A stretch of 64,000 bases of DNA from Belliella filtrata (lineage in GTDB: Bacteria; Bacteroidota; Bacteroidia; Cytophagales; Cyclobacteriaceae), in the NCBI RefSeq assembly GCF_022549775.1, contig NZ_JAKZGP010000012.1:1-64000 (forward strand). Reading direction: 5' to 3'. The notes under the pieces were generated by a model. It worked only from the letters and a program-made list of their open reading frames with translations. It was not told the DNA's origin and ran no database searches. Every line of letters starts with the position of its first letter. Within the stretch, counting starts at the first letter, position 1. Positions 27,562-39,276 of the stretch are shown piece after piece. The position numbers and the translations under genes are program-made.

Positions 27562-29454
27562 TTACAGTTCAATAGCAACAGAAAGTTCAAGCTCAATTTC
27601 TTGTGATAGAACTTCCTCAATATCTTCTTTGACTATACCTAGCTCATTGACATCAAGGGGGGACTCGGAAACAATCGTGGCAGACAACTTCAATGGTGCC
27701 ACTTTGATCACTTTTACATCTCTAAGTGTACCGATAGACAATTCTTTTCCACTCAACTCTTGAATGATTTTATTCTCTTTTACCATCTTCGAAAAACCAA
27801 AAGCCAAAGGCGCGGAAATCACTCCTACAAAAACTAAAGAAATGATAAGTCCTTTCTTTGCCAATTTGAATGGGCTAAAGCCTAAAAAGAGAAAAGTCAT
27901 TGCCGCAGCCAATACCATACCTGCCAAGTTGGTGCCTAGCAATAGAAGCGCTCCCCAAAATACCGACCAATCTCCCCAGCCTAATCCCACCCCAGAAACA
28001 GCTAAAGGCGGAACTAAAGCTACGGCAATGGCCACACCTGCAAGTGTCTTTGCTATTTCCTTTTTGGCATGAGCATATGCTCCTGCCATACCAGAGGCTG
28101 CGGCTACTCCCAAATCGAGCAGATTCGGCCTTATCCTAGCTGTAATCTCACTATTCATCACATTCAAAGGCGTGAACCATGTAATCAAAACAGCAAACAA
28201 ATACCCGATGGCTAAGCCATAACCAATGGTTTTGAAGCTTTCTTTGATCAACTTTTCATCCTGTCTCAATACTCCCATTGCTAAGGAAATAATAGGTGAC
28301 ATCAAGGGAGCTAATATCATGGCCCCAATAATCACAGGGGACGAATCACCAAATAGACCAAATGTTGCAATAATTGTTGACAAAGCCATGAGTACCATAT
28401 AGCTAGAACTAAGCTTTGAATTCTCTCTTAATATAGAAAAAAGCCACTTAAACTCTTCTGTAGTAGCATGATTGGTAATTGGCAAAAAGCGCTCTAGTAA
28501 CTCATTCTTCAATTCTCCTTGAGGAAGGTTTTGGATTTTAAACGCCTTGCTTTTTTCTACTTTTTCCTCTGTTTTAAGTGATTTACCGGGAACAATAGCC
28601 AAGGATTGAGGATGTACTTCAAGCTCTATAGATTTCGAAGTCAACAACACATCATCTATGGTGTAATTAATAGGCTCCCGACTTATTACTTTAACCTTAT
28701 CTGTCTTGATGTGAGCGACATAATCAGGCAATCCATTTTTCTTCGAACTATTAAAAAGACTGAAAAACCCAAACTTTAAAATTTCCCATATGCTACTAGG
28801 GGCGAGTATAAGACAGTGCATAAGACCATCATTTGCATAAGAACCTTCAATAATTCGTCGTGACAAAATTGAACTTTGACCATGCTGTACGACTACCATA
28901 CCCAAGGCAGCTGTATCTATTGGCTTTTCTCTAAAATCTCCAGATTCCGTACTCCAGTTGATTGCATACGGCTGAAGTTTCACCCTTCTAAAAGACCCTA
29001 TAAGCCTTTTGAATCTTCTTACAAATTGAGATAGCCAATTTCTCTCCTTGTCTACTGAATACAATAAACTAAATGAATCACCTACCATCAACTTATTCAA
29101 AACAGGCTGTCCATTTGCAGTCAAGACATCAATCTCAAAAACCTCTTCGGTTGTCAAAATATTTTCCACGGCTACTTCAAGATTGGAGGACACCCCAAAC
29201 CCTTGCCTTGCCTCAACCATCTTTGGATGTGGCAAAAAGCCAATTTTCCAATGATCTTCTATGATTATATCCAGCAAAGACCTGATCTGCTCATCAGAAA
29301 GGTATGTCACTATGAAATCGCTTTCAGAAAAATCATGCTTTCGGTAGTCTTTGTAAGGGAGTTTTAGCTTGACATTATTAGAAAACAATGGCAACACTGT
29401 ATCTTCCACAAACTCCACCTGACTTTCATCATAAATTAAAATAATCGACTTCAT
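27562..29454 (-). CDS. DUF389 (TIGR00341) membrane protein with lipid-kinase-like N-terminus
   Basis: This 630-residue protein has two parts. Residues about 1-310 resemble the diacylglycerol/sphingosine-kinase fold in its C-terminal half (SYANDGLMHCLILAP, then beta strands with VKVISREP and IELEVHPQSLAIVPG) but I see no convincing nucleotide-binding GGDGT motif. Residues about 340-550 are the DUF389 membrane domain with several helices and DSSPVIIGAMILAPLMSPIISLAMG, its hallmark. The function of DUF389 is unknown. The start is only 10 bases past the T-run of the scpA terminator, so it may depend on readthrough. Confidence 0.8.
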   Translation of the reverse strand: MKSIILIYDESQVEFVEDTVLPLFSNNVKLKLPYKDYRKHDFSESDFIVTYLSDEQIRSLLDIIIEDHWKIGFLPHPKMVEARQGFGVSSNLEVAVENILTTEEVFEIDVLTANGQPVLNKLMVGDSFSLLYSVDKERNWLSQFVRRFKRLIGSFRRVKLQPYAINWSTESGDFREKPIDTAALGMVVVQHGQSSILSRRIIEGSYANDGLMHCLILAPSSIWEILKFGFFSLFNSSKKNGLPDYVAHIKTDKVKVISREPINYTIDDVLLTSKSIELEVHPQSLAIVPGKSLKTEEKVEKSKAFKIQNLPQGELKNELLERFLPITNHATTEEFKWLFSILRENSKLSSSYMVLMALSTIIATFGLFGDSSPVIIGAMILAPLMSPIISLAMGVLRQDEKLIKESFKTIGYGLAIGYLFAVLITWFTPLNVMNSEITARIRPNLLDLGVAAASGMAGAYAHAKKEIAKTLAGVAIAVALVPPLAVSGVGLGWGDWSVFWGALLLLGTNLAGMVLAAAMTFLFLGFSPFKLAKKGLIISLVFVGVISAPLAFGFSKMVKENKIIQELSGKELSIGTLRDVKVIKVAPLKLSATIVSESPLDVNELGIVKEDIEEVLSQEIELELSVAIEL

Positions 29455-29463
29455 ATAGTTATT

Positions 29464-29485
29464 TAAAAAAAAGAAAGGTTGAATG

Positions 29486-29493
<8 letters not shown>
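29464..29493 (-). terminator. Terminator overlapping the scpA stop codon
   Basis: On the minus strand AAGGTTGA, loop CAT and TCAACCTT form a perfect 8-bp stem followed by TCTTTTTTTT. The left arm contains the TGA stop of the mutase large-subunit gene. Confidence 0.8.
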
Positions 29494-31608
<2,115 letters not shown>

Positions 31609-31612
<4 letters not shown>

Positions 31613-33033
31613 GAGTTACTAGAGTTTAAAAGTTCATATTTCAACGCATGTCTGCTCCAGTTCAATTGGTAGTCAAACATTTCCGACTCATCATCAATGG
31701 AGGCATTAGCTTTTTCTTGCTTGTATTTATTTACTCCTACTTTCACACTTTGCCCACTGATCAATTCATCTTGTCTTTGTGATCTCGTTTCTTTGATTTC
31801 AGCTTGAATATCATGAAGGCTAGACATACTCCACCACCCTCCTTCTGCGTCCACTGTCAAAATCCCATTGATAACTCGATTAAAAAGTTCTTCTGCAAGC
31901 TTTTCAATATAATAAGATCCTGCAGCTGGATCTAATACTTTATCCAAATAAGCCTCCTCCTTCAATATACTGGACACATTTCTAGCCATCCTTGAGGCAA
32001 AGTCCCTAGAAGAACCCATAGAGAGATCATGAGGAAGCACTTCTAATGCTGTACATCCTCCGATTATTGCAGACATGGCCTCAGTGGTATTCCGAAGCAT
32101 ATTGGTATCCATATCAAACTTGCTTTTTGACCAATAACTTGTCTGTACATAGAAAGGTATAGATTTTGGGTCTAGCTTATGTTTGAAAAGGTTGGCAATT
32201 TGAAAAATCAGCATCCTTGCTACTTTCAATTTGACAATCTCCAAGAAAAAGTCAGATCCCACAGCCGATTTTAAAAGGACATTTTTAAAAATCAACTCTA
32301 AAGACACACCTTCTTCAGTCAACCTATCAACATGCTCAAGAAAAGCTCCAAATCCATAGGATAACTCTTGGAAACTAAGCCCCCCCGCATGATGATAGTG
32401 AGCAAAATCTATGGTAAACGTTTTGAAATTAGGATACTTTTCGAACTGAACAAGTAGCTTCTTTATCACTTCCAACCCTTCAGACCGATAGAATTCCAGT
32501 GTCAAGCTAACCGTCGCAGGATCCCATAAAAACCCACCTATCACATCATTCAAATCCACATTTTTGCTTTCCAGCCATGCTTCAAATACCTCTGCAACAT
32601 TCAGCACATGATCCTTTGGTTCAATGAAAATTTGAATGTATGAAGGCTCAACATCTTTGAGAAGCACTGCCAAATCTTCCTTACCAGTCAGGGATAAGAC
32701 GAGTCCATCAGCGCCGGTTTGTAAGGCATTTATCAACTTCTTATTCTCCGAAACTTCATTTTGTTCACCTACCGCTACCCTAACCGTATTGCTCCACTGC
32801 CTGGGAGAAAGTCCTGGCAGACTAGGTATTGGATTGACTTGATTATGAATGGTAGACAACGGAAACTCTGCCCCTAAATCCTCTCTTGTATAAAATGGCT
32901 TTATATGAATCCCTCCTTCGGCCTGACTTATCAGGGTGTCTTCAAAGGATTTACCCTTCAAATCCTTGAGCACCTGTTCCATCCAGTCTGACTTACTCGT
33001 GGCACGAAAATCTTCAAACAATTTATCTCTCAT
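31609..33033 (-). CDS. mutA: Methylmalonyl-CoA mutase, small subunit (short form)
   Basis: This 474-residue protein is the partner of the catalytic subunit and shares its TIM-barrel ancestry (FSLQ-like helices, [32 protein letters not shown]). It lacks the DGHDRG cobalamin motif and stops after the barrel, so the degenerate C-terminal B12-like domain found in longer small subunits of about 630 residues is missing. Its stop overlaps the large-subunit start by 4 bases. It is the first gene of the mutase operon. Confidence 0.92.
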
Positions 33034-33223
33034 AAAACTGGTAACTATTTGGGCTATTTCAACTGATCATCGACTTCCACAAGCTACGGAAAATCCTTGA
33101 TCATATCATCAAAGTTAATTTTTATAGTCTTCTTGTCCAAGAAAATATAATTCAGGACTTGATCACCTAGTTTATAATATCCTCAATAAAATAACATTGG
33201 ATTGACTTGCTTCAAACCCTTGA

Positions 33224-33239
33224 CTTGTAATTTTACAAG
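33224..33239. promoter_or_regulatory. Palindrome upstream of the nucleotidase genes
   Basis: CTTGTAA, a TT spacer and TTACAAG form a perfect inverted repeat in the 263-base gap between the divergent mutA and nucleotidase genes. A weak TATCTTAG -7-like box follows at about 33261. It may be an operator; otherwise the gap holds nothing I recognise. Confidence 0.35.
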
Positions 33240-33296
33240 GATTAAAAATAAAAAAAAACCTATCTTAGCCGCACAAATCAGGAACACAAAACTGAC

Positions 33297-34046
33297 ATGA
33301 AAAACCTATCCAAGCATTATCATCCTTTTTTAATCTTTGCTGTTATATTTTGGACGTGCTGTGCTCCGCAGCTTTCATTACAATCAAGTGGGAACTTTGT
33401 TCCAGTCTCGGAAGAAATCCAAGAATCAGAAGAGCTTGTTCAAATGATCACACCATATAAAGTGAAATTGGAGCAAGAAATGAATGAGGTGATAGGCGTT
33501 TCTAGTCAAGCACTTACTAGAAGCAAAGGCGAATCGCTTTTGGGCAATTTTGTAGCAGATGTTCAAAGGGATTATACCGAAAAAGCGTTGAATCTCCCTA
33601 TTGACATATCAATCATCAACAATGGAGGCATGCGAAATGACCTTCCAAAGGGCAACATTACCTTAGGAAATATCTATGAGCTTTCTCCTTTTGACAACTA
33701 TCTTACCATATTAGAACTGCGTGCCGCAGATGTCAGTACCCTTGCTACTTTCATGGCAAAATATAAAAACATGTCCGTAAGCGGTATGCAAATATCGGGA
33801 AGGGAAGACCAGCTGGATGAGTTCCTCATCAATGGAAAGTCTTTGGAGGAAAATAGAACATACCTGCTCGCCATCAATGATTACTTAGCAAATGGTGGAG
33901 ACAATATGGGCTTTTTGTCAGCGCTACCTGCAAAAGAAAAAACAGACATCCTGTTGAGAGACATGCTGATCGAAGTAATCAGAGAGATGAGCTCTAATGG
34001 AGAGCAGCTTAATGCTGAAATCGAAGGAAGACAAAAATATAATTGA
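33297..34046 (+). CDS. 5'-nucleotidase C-terminal domain lipoprotein
   Basis: This 249-residue exported protein has a lipoprotein-like signal (adjacent Cys at 21 and 22). It matches only the substrate-binding C-terminal domain of UshA/5'-nucleotidases: GESLLGNFVADVQRDY, INNGGMRNDLPKGNIT, LSPFDNYLTILEL and NDYLANGGDNMGFL, where the stacking aromatic and Asp of the nucleoside site lie. It has no metal-binding catalytic half; that is encoded by the next gene, one base after its stop. The two products probably work together as a split 5'-nucleotidase. Confidence 0.87.
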   Translation: MKNLSKHYHPFLIFAVIFWTCCAPQLSLQSSGNFVPVSEEIQESEELVQMITPYKVKLEQEMNEVIGVSSQALTRSKGESLLGNFVADVQRDYTEKALNLPIDISIINNGGMRNDLPKGNITLGNIYELSPFDNYLTILELRAADVSTLATFMAKYKNMSVSGMQISGREDQLDEFLINGKSLEENRTYLLAINDYLANGGDNMGFLSALPAKEKTDILLRDMLIEVIREMSSNGEQLNAEIEGRQKYN

Positions 34047-34047
34047 C

Positions 34048-34944
34048 ATGCAGAGACGAGAATTCCTAAAAAGAGGTACTTTAGCTGGTATAGGGTTGGG
34101 ACTTTCAAGTTCCCTTTGGGCTTCAGAAAGCGAATTTACTCATGCAAAGAAACTGACTATCCTCCACACCAATGATATGCACTCCCGTATTGAGCCATTC
34201 CCCAATGATGGCAGCAGAAATGCTAATCAAGGCGGAATGACAAAACTAGCCTCATTAATTAATAAGGTAAGAAAGGAAGAAGAAAATATTCTATTGTTAG
34301 ATTCAGGTGATTTCTTCCAAGGAACACCCTACTTCAACCTCTATGGGGGCGAGCTAGAGCTCAAACTGATGAGTCAAATGGGCTATGACGCAAGCACTCT
34401 TGGAAATCATGAATTTGACAATGGACTTGAGGGCATTGCGAATCAAATCGAACATGCCAAATTTGACATCTTGTGCGCCAACTACGATTTCTCTGAAACC
34501 ATACTCAAAGACGCATTTTCTCCTTACAAAATATTCACAAAACAAGGATTGAAAATTGGGGTTTTTGGACTAGGTATTCAACTCAAAGGATTGGTTTCTG
34601 AAAAAAATTATGGAAACACCAAGTTTTTAGATCCTGTTGGCGTGTCAAATGAAATGATTCAAGAGCTCAAAGCAAAAAAATGTGATCTTACGATCTGTCT
34701 TTCTCATCTAGGATACCAATCAGACCTCAAACTTTCTGATGAAGTCACGGGTATTGATCTTATCTTGGGTGGGCATACGCACACCTTTTTGGATGAACCT
34801 ATTGTTAAACTCGATGCACACAACCACAAAACGATCATCAATCAAGTAGGTACTGGAGCGCTAAGGTTGGGTAAGTTAGATTTTGAATTTTCTAAAAATC
34901 TCCAAACTTCCTTTGCATCAGCAAGAAATCTTCAAGTTTATTAA
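34048..34944 (+). CDS. 5'-nucleotidase metallophosphatase domain, Tat-exported
   Basis: This 298-residue protein is the catalytic half of a 5'-nucleotidase. It starts with a twin-arginine signal (MQRREFLKRGTLAG), which fixes the ATG at 34048 although the frame is open further upstream. The metallophosphatase motifs follow in order: LHTNDMHSR, LDSGDFFQGTPYF, LGNHEFDNG and LGGHTHTFLDEP, providing the Asp, His and Asn ligands of two metals. It releases phosphate from nucleotides or other esters in the periplasm. Tat export suggests folding with metals in the cytosol. One base separates it from the C-terminal-domain gene. Confidence 0.9.
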   Translation: MQRREFLKRGTLAGIGLGLSSSLWASESEFTHAKKLTILHTNDMHSRIEPFPNDGSRNANQGGMTKLASLINKVRKEEENILLLDSGDFFQGTPYFNLYGGELELKLMSQMGYDASTLGNHEFDNGLEGIANQIEHAKFDILCANYDFSETILKDAFSPYKIFTKQGLKIGVFGLGIQLKGLVSEKNYGNTKFLDPVGVSNEMIQELKAKKCDLTICLSHLGYQSDLKLSDEVTGIDLILGGHTHTFLDEPIVKLDAHNHKTIINQVGTGALRLGKLDFEFSKNLQTSFASARNLQVY

Positions 34945-35063
34945 AAAGTCAAGCAGAATTTGATTTTTTATTTAAATATATTTTCCCCAATTTTGTTCCC
35001 CTTCATTTTGACCATGAAGGCAAGTTAAATCTTTTCAATTAATTCTATTCATATCATAAGTAA

Positions 35064-36491
35064 ATGAGTTCAGAGGCTAATGCAGTATGGAAGGAATGCT
35101 TGCGTGTGATCGAACAACACGTTAATGAACAAAGCTTTTCCACTTGGTTTCAACCTATCAACCCAGTTAGGTTGGAAGGCGGTAGCCTTACCATACAGGT
35201 TCCAAGCCAATTTTTTTATGAATGGCTGGAAGATAATTATGTAGAAGTTCTCAAACTTGCCATCAAAACCACCCTAGGCCCAAATGGGCGTCTTGAGTAT
35301 GCAGTAGTAGTAGATCGTGGAAACTCTCAAAACCAACCCTATATGGTGAGTTTCCCGCAGGGAAATGCTTCCAATTCAAATAAAAAGCAAAACACAGCCA
35401 ATCTTCCTGAAAGCAAGAGTCCATTTGAGATGCAGAGTCTGAATAGCGAAATGCTTTTACAATCCAACCTGAACCCTAACTATGCTTTCAATACATACAT
35501 TGAGGGGGATTGTAATAGGTTGGCAAGATCGGCAGGCTTTGCAGTAGCGACAAAGCCAGGAATCACTTCATTCAACCCACTCATGGTCTATGGAGGCGTA
35601 GGTCTAGGCAAAACTCACTTGGTGCAAGCCATTGGGAATGAAATCAAAAATGGTCCTGAGGAGAAATTTGTATTGTATGTGTCTTCTGAAAAATTCGTGA
35701 ATCAATTCATGGACTCCATCAAAGACGGAAATGTGAAGAGCTTTACAAATTTCTACATGCAGGTAGATGTGCTGATCATTGATGATATCCAGTTCTTGGC
35801 AGGAAAAGATAGAACGCAGGAAATGTTTTTCCATATCTTCAATCACCTGCACCAGAATAAGAAACAAATCATCATGACCTCAGATTGTCCTCCTAGAGAC
35901 CTGAAAGGACTAGAGGAAAGACTTCTATCGAGGTTCAAATGGGGACTGACTGCAGATTTGCAAATGCCAGACTTCGAAACAAGGGTAGCCATCATCAAAC
36001 GAAAAATGCAATCTGAAGGGATCTATATTCCTGATGATGTAATTGAATATTTGGCCTATACGGTAGACACCAACGTCCGTGAGCTAGAGGGAGTGATGAT
36101 CTCGCTGATTGCTCATGCTTCTCTCAATCGTGTAGAGATAGACCTCACTTTGGCCAAGACGATCATGAAAAACATCGTCAAAGATATCGAAACCGAAGTA
36201 GGCATTGACTTTATCCAAAAATCTGTTTCTGACTATTTTGAAATCAAACTTGACGACCTCAAAGCAAAAACGAGAAAGAAAGAAATCGTAACAGCTCGTC
36301 AAGTAGCCATGTACTTCTCAAAAGAATACACCAATCACTCTCTGAAATCGATTGGCTACCACTTTGGAGGCAGAGATCACAGCACTGTAATACATGCCAT
36401 CCAAACAGTAAATGACCTAATGGAAACGGATACTTCTTTTAGGAACTCTGTAAATGAACTTAAGAAAAAATTTAAAATGCGATCTTATTAA
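35064..36491 (+). CDS. dnaA: Chromosomal replication initiator DnaA
   Basis: This 475-residue protein has all four DnaA domains: the N-terminal interaction domain (1-90), a variable Asn/Ser-rich linker, the AAA+ domain (about 140-350) with Walker A GGVGLGKTHL and Walker B VLIIDDIQFLAGK, and the C-terminal DNA-binding domain with GGRDHSTVIHA. It opens the origin and recruits the helicase. No cluster of DnaA boxes is visible on either side, so the origin is probably elsewhere, as in many Bacteroidota. The gene is transcribed alone and ends in a strong terminator. Confidence 0.97.
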   Translation: MSSEANAVWKECLRVIEQHVNEQSFSTWFQPINPVRLEGGSLTIQVPSQFFYEWLEDNYVEVLKLAIKTTLGPNGRLEYAVVVDRGNSQNQPYMVSFPQGNASNSNKKQNTANLPESKSPFEMQSLNSEMLLQSNLNPNYAFNTYIEGDCNRLARSAGFAVATKPGITSFNPLMVYGGVGLGKTHLVQAIGNEIKNGPEEKFVLYVSSEKFVNQFMDSIKDGNVKSFTNFYMQVDVLIIDDIQFLAGKDRTQEMFFHIFNHLHQNKKQIIMTSDCPPRDLKGLEERLLSRFKWGLTADLQMPDFETRVAIIKRKMQSEGIYIPDDVIEYLAYTVDTNVRELEGVMISLIAHASLNRVEIDLTLAKTIMKNIVKDIETEVGIDFIQKSVSDYFEIKLDDLKAKTRKKEIVTARQVAMYFSKEYTNHSLKSIGYHFGGRDHSTVIHAIQTVNDLMETDTSFRNSVNELKKKFKMRSY

Positions 36492-36510
36492 AAGATCGCA
36501 TTATTTTTAA
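36478..36510 (+). terminator. Terminator of dnaA
   Basis: TGCGATCTT (36478-36486) and AAGATCGCA (36492-36500) form a 9-bp stem around a 5-base loop and are followed by TTATTTTT. The stop codon of dnaA lies within the stem-loop. Confidence 0.85.
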
Positions 36511-37259
36511 AACTCAGTTTTTATCAGCCCATCAAGCTCATCCCAGGTCAACACCAAAGAAGTCTCCCCAAGTACATAAGGCCCTATTTCATAGCTGCTA
36601 TACAACAAACAAAATCCTTCTTCACAAAAACCCATATTGGCTGGTAAGAAGAAGAATTTATCATCTTTCAGAAAAAATCGCCCATCTCCGCCTAGAGACA
36701 CTTCTTCTGCTACTTCATGGTAATCCCTAAACTTTTCCTCAGCCTTAATCAAAAGTGCCTCTTGATCTAAGATCAAGTCCTCGTTAGAGATCAACTTACC
36801 AGTCTGCCTGCTGAAATTCAATATCCTAGGAAAAGTATTAGGATGAGCACCTCCCAAAAATGATGTCCCTCTCACAGTAACCGTCAAAACTTGATCATTT
36901 TGAAAATCTTCTTTGGCACTCACATCATGAAACCAACCTATCCCATGATCGAAACTCTCGATATAACGATCAAATTCATCAAAAAAATGATCCACTGCCA
37001 ATGCCAAAGTCTCCGCTGGTTCTTCAAATGACACAAAGTTTGTAATAACCTGATCAATATTAAAGTTGACTAAGGAATCAACCTCACTCTCCCCTGTGTA
37101 ATACACATAGGACAAATCCACCTTAGCGCAAGCATCGCCATGACACTGCTCATCAGTATACGTTTTGATCTCAGCTATCAGAGGCTTATCAGACTCTTTG
37201 ACTCCACAAGAGGCTAATAACAAGCCGAATGTTAAGTTTAAATAAAATTTATTCTTCAT
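36507..37259 (-). CDS. DUF3298 (RsiV-like) lipoprotein
   Basis: This 250-residue lipoprotein (Cys 18, LLASCGVKES) has the DUF4163/DUF3298 arrangement, the fold of the periplasmic part of RsiV. The conserved GGAHPNTFPR is near residue 140, and two Cys-containing segments (DEQCHGDACAK and GFCEEGFCLL) could form disulfides. RsiV binds lysozyme, but free-standing Bacteroidota members have no known role. Its start overlaps the meaB stop by 11 bases, so it is cotranscribed with it. Its convergent end meets the dnaA terminator. Confidence 0.82.
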   Translation of the reverse strand: MKNKFYLNLTFGLLLASCGVKESDKPLIAEIKTYTDEQCHGDACAKVDLSYVYYTGESEVDSLVNFNIDQVITNFVSFEEPAETLALAVDHFFDEFDRYIESFDHGIGWFHDVSAKEDFQNDQVLTVTVRGTSFLGGAHPNTFPRILNFSRQTGKLISNEDLILDQEALLIKAEEKFRDYHEVAEEVSLGGDGRFFLKDDKFFFLPANMGFCEEGFCLLYSSYEIGPYVLGETSLVLTWDELDGLIKTEF

Positions 37260-38259
37260 TTTCTGTTTCTTGATTTATAAACAATTTGACTAAGGCTCTA
37301 GCGACTTTTATGGCTGATGTTTTTCCAGATTCTACCTCTTGCAAAGATGAAGCTAAAACTGACTGGACAGATTCATTCTTATAAAACGCAGTCTCTAAGA
37401 GGTACTTCGCATGCTCATTCAACCAACTCACCCTTTGCTTTGACCTGTTGCCTTCAAAGTAGCCATTGCTTAACATCATACTTTTGTACTGCAAGATCAC
37501 CTCCCAAACTTCAGGCAAGCCATTTCCTTTCAACCCCGAGCAAGTCAGCACCTTGGGACTCCATCCATTTTCTCTCATTGGAAAAAGGTGAAGGGCATTT
37601 GAATAAACTCTTTTTGCCTTTTTTGCCTCGTCAATATTCTCTCCATCTGCCTTATTGACAACCAATGCATCACACATTTCAACAATCCCCTTCTTGATCC
37701 CTTGAAGCTCATCTCCTGCTCCCGCCAGCATCAGAAGTAAAAAGAAATCCACCATTGCTTTGACCGCAATCTCAGACTGACCCACTCCGACGGTTTCTAT
37801 CAATATCACATCAAAGCCTGCCGCTTCGCAAAGCAACATGGCCTCTCTTGTCTTTGCACTCACCCCACCCAAAGTAGTACCCGCTGGACTTGGTCGTATG
37901 TAAGCTCTTTGATCCATAGAAAGCTCTTCCATCCGAGTCTTGTCCCCCAATATACTCCCACGACTTGATTGACTACTGGGGTCCACGGCAAGAACGGCCA
38001 CCTTGAATCCCTTCTCCACAAGCAAAAGACCAAACTGCTCTATAAAAGTACTCTTCCCTACCCCCGGCACCCCTGTGACACCTATTCTGATAGACTTGCC
38101 AGTATAAGGAAGTATGGCATCCATTACTTCATCACCCAGATTTTGATCTAAATCTAAAGAGCTCTCTATCAAGGTAATTGCCTGACTTAGAATCACCCTA
38201 TCTCCTTTCAGAACACCTTCCACATATGATTTTGCTGATAACCTTTTCCGTCTTTTCAT
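37249..38259 (-). CDS. meaB: Methylmalonyl-CoA mutase-associated GTPase MeaB
   Basis: This 336-residue G3E-family GTPase protects and reloads the methylmalonyl-CoA mutase with adenosylcobalamin. P-loop GVPGVGKST is at residues 63-71, followed by VDPSSQSSRGSILGDKTRM, SPAGTTLGGVSAKTRE, ETVGVGQSE and the base motif NKADG. The length fits. Its client is encoded at 29486-33033, but four genes, including dnaA, separate them. The start overlaps the preceding small gene by 4 bases. Confidence 0.95.
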   Translation of the reverse strand: MKRRKRLSAKSYVEGVLKGDRVILSQAITLIESSLDLDQNLGDEVMDAILPYTGKSIRIGVTGVPGVGKSTFIEQFGLLLVEKGFKVAVLAVDPSSQSSRGSILGDKTRMEELSMDQRAYIRPSPAGTTLGGVSAKTREAMLLCEAAGFDVILIETVGVGQSEIAVKAMVDFFLLLMLAGAGDELQGIKKGIVEMCDALVVNKADGENIDEAKKAKRVYSNALHLFPMRENGWSPKVLTCSGLKGNGLPEVWEVILQYKSMMLSNGYFEGNRSKQRVSWLNEHAKYLLETAFYKNESVQSVLASSLQEVESGKTSAIKVARALVKLFINQETENEE

Positions 38260-38681
38260 TGATTCACCACACTTTTGTTTCCAAAAGGTCTATTTGAAAA
38301 TTTCACATCACCCATCGCTGATTTTTCATATTTTGCCACACAATATGCTTGATATTCATTTGGAATAAAAGGAGCAACATGAAGCACATCCTTAGGAGCT
38401 TTGGTACTGTCTGTGAAGAAAAAAACTTGGGTATTTCCATACTTTGTATGTGGCATATAGTTGCCATAAGCCTCGAGTAACTCTCGAGAATCATCCTCCA
38501 CATACACGACATACACCCGCTGAATAGGTCCAGTATTATTCTCATTTCTATAAAAAGCAAGCTCTTCATAAACCAAATCTAAATTAGAAACACCCGGCTG
38601 GGTAAATGAATCCTTCACTATCCAAACCATCAAACCAATTACCAAAGCGAACAAAATATAAATGAGGCGACTGAACTTCAT
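38256..38681 (-). CDS. Small membrane-anchored protein of unknown function
   Basis: This 141-residue protein has one N-terminal membrane segment (residues 5-23, LIYILFALVIGLMVWIV) and a soluble remainder with VYVVYVEDDSRELLEAYGNY and VFFFTDSTKAPKD. The rest probably faces the periplasm. I recognise no family. It is translationally linked to meaB (4-base overlap), which may mean only shared transcription. A strand-rich, ubiquitin- or thioredoxin-like fold is possible but not shown. Confidence 0.7.
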   Translation of the reverse strand: MKFSRLIYILFALVIGLMVWIVKDSFTQPGVSNLDLVYEELAFYRNENNTGPIQRVYVVYVEDDSRELLEAYGNYMPHTKYGNTQVFFFTDSTKAPKDVLHVAPFIPNEYQAYCVAKYEKSAMGDVKFSNRPFGNKSVVNQ

Positions 38682-38733
38682 ATAAGAGATGTTTTTTGCA
38701 TTTAAAGCCTTAATTTAGCAGAAAAAAAGGACA

Positions 38734-39276
38734 ATGGCATTCGAATATATAAAAGCACTGCATATCATTTTCATAGTCACCTGGTTTGCAGGCCTGTTCT
38801 ATATCGTGAGGCTATTCATCTATCAAGCTGAGGCTTGGGAAAAGCCCGAGTTTGAAAGAAAGATCCTGATCCCCCAATTGAACCTTATGGCGTCTCGGCT
38901 TTGGTATATCATCACTTGGCCTTCAGCAATTTTGACATTGATTTTTGGATTTTGGACTTTGTCTTATAGGTGGGGATACATGCAGTTAGGCTTTATGCAT
39001 GCTAAGTTAGCATTTGTTTTTGTCTTGTATATCTATCATTTCTATTGCCACAAGTTATTCAAAGATTTGCAATCGGGAACCTCCAAATGGACATCAACAA
39101 AGCTTCGCATTTGGAACGAAATTGCCACCGTACTGTTATTTGCTATAGTATTTATCATCGTGCTAAAAAGCCTCCTAAGCGCTGTCTGGGGAATTGTGGG
39201 CCTATTATTACTGAGTATACTCATGATGATAGGAATCAAGTTTTATAAAAAAATCAGAGAAAAAAATGAATCATAA
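38734..39276 (+). CDS. hemJ: HemJ/CopD-like membrane protein
   Basis: This 180-residue protein has four to five membrane helices. It opens with IKALHIIFIVTWFAGLFYIVRLFIY, where the conserved His and W-x-A-G pattern are those of HemJ (protoporphyrinogen IX oxidase) and CopD-like proteins, and RLWYIITWPSAILTLIFG gives the second family block. HemJ oxidises protoporphyrinogen in haem synthesis. The neighbours, Sco and cytochrome c, support a haem/respiration role. It overlaps the sco gene by 11 bases. Confidence 0.78.
   Translation: MAFEYIKALHIIFIVTWFAGLFYIVRLFIYQAEAWEKPEFERKILIPQLNLMASRLWYIITWPSAILTLIFGFWTLSYRWGYMQLGFMHAKLAFVFVLYIYHFYCHKLFKDLQSGTSKWTSTKLRIWNEIATVLLFAIVFIIVLKSLLSAVWGIVGLLLLSILMMIGIKFYKKIREKNES

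Noticed and set aside
27764-28139. Open frames on the plus strand opposite the DUF389 gene
   Set aside because: They are antisense shadows of a well-supported coding region.
34945-36560. Replication origin near dnaA
   Set aside because: I found no cluster of TTATNCACA-like boxes or an AT-rich unwinding repeat on either side.
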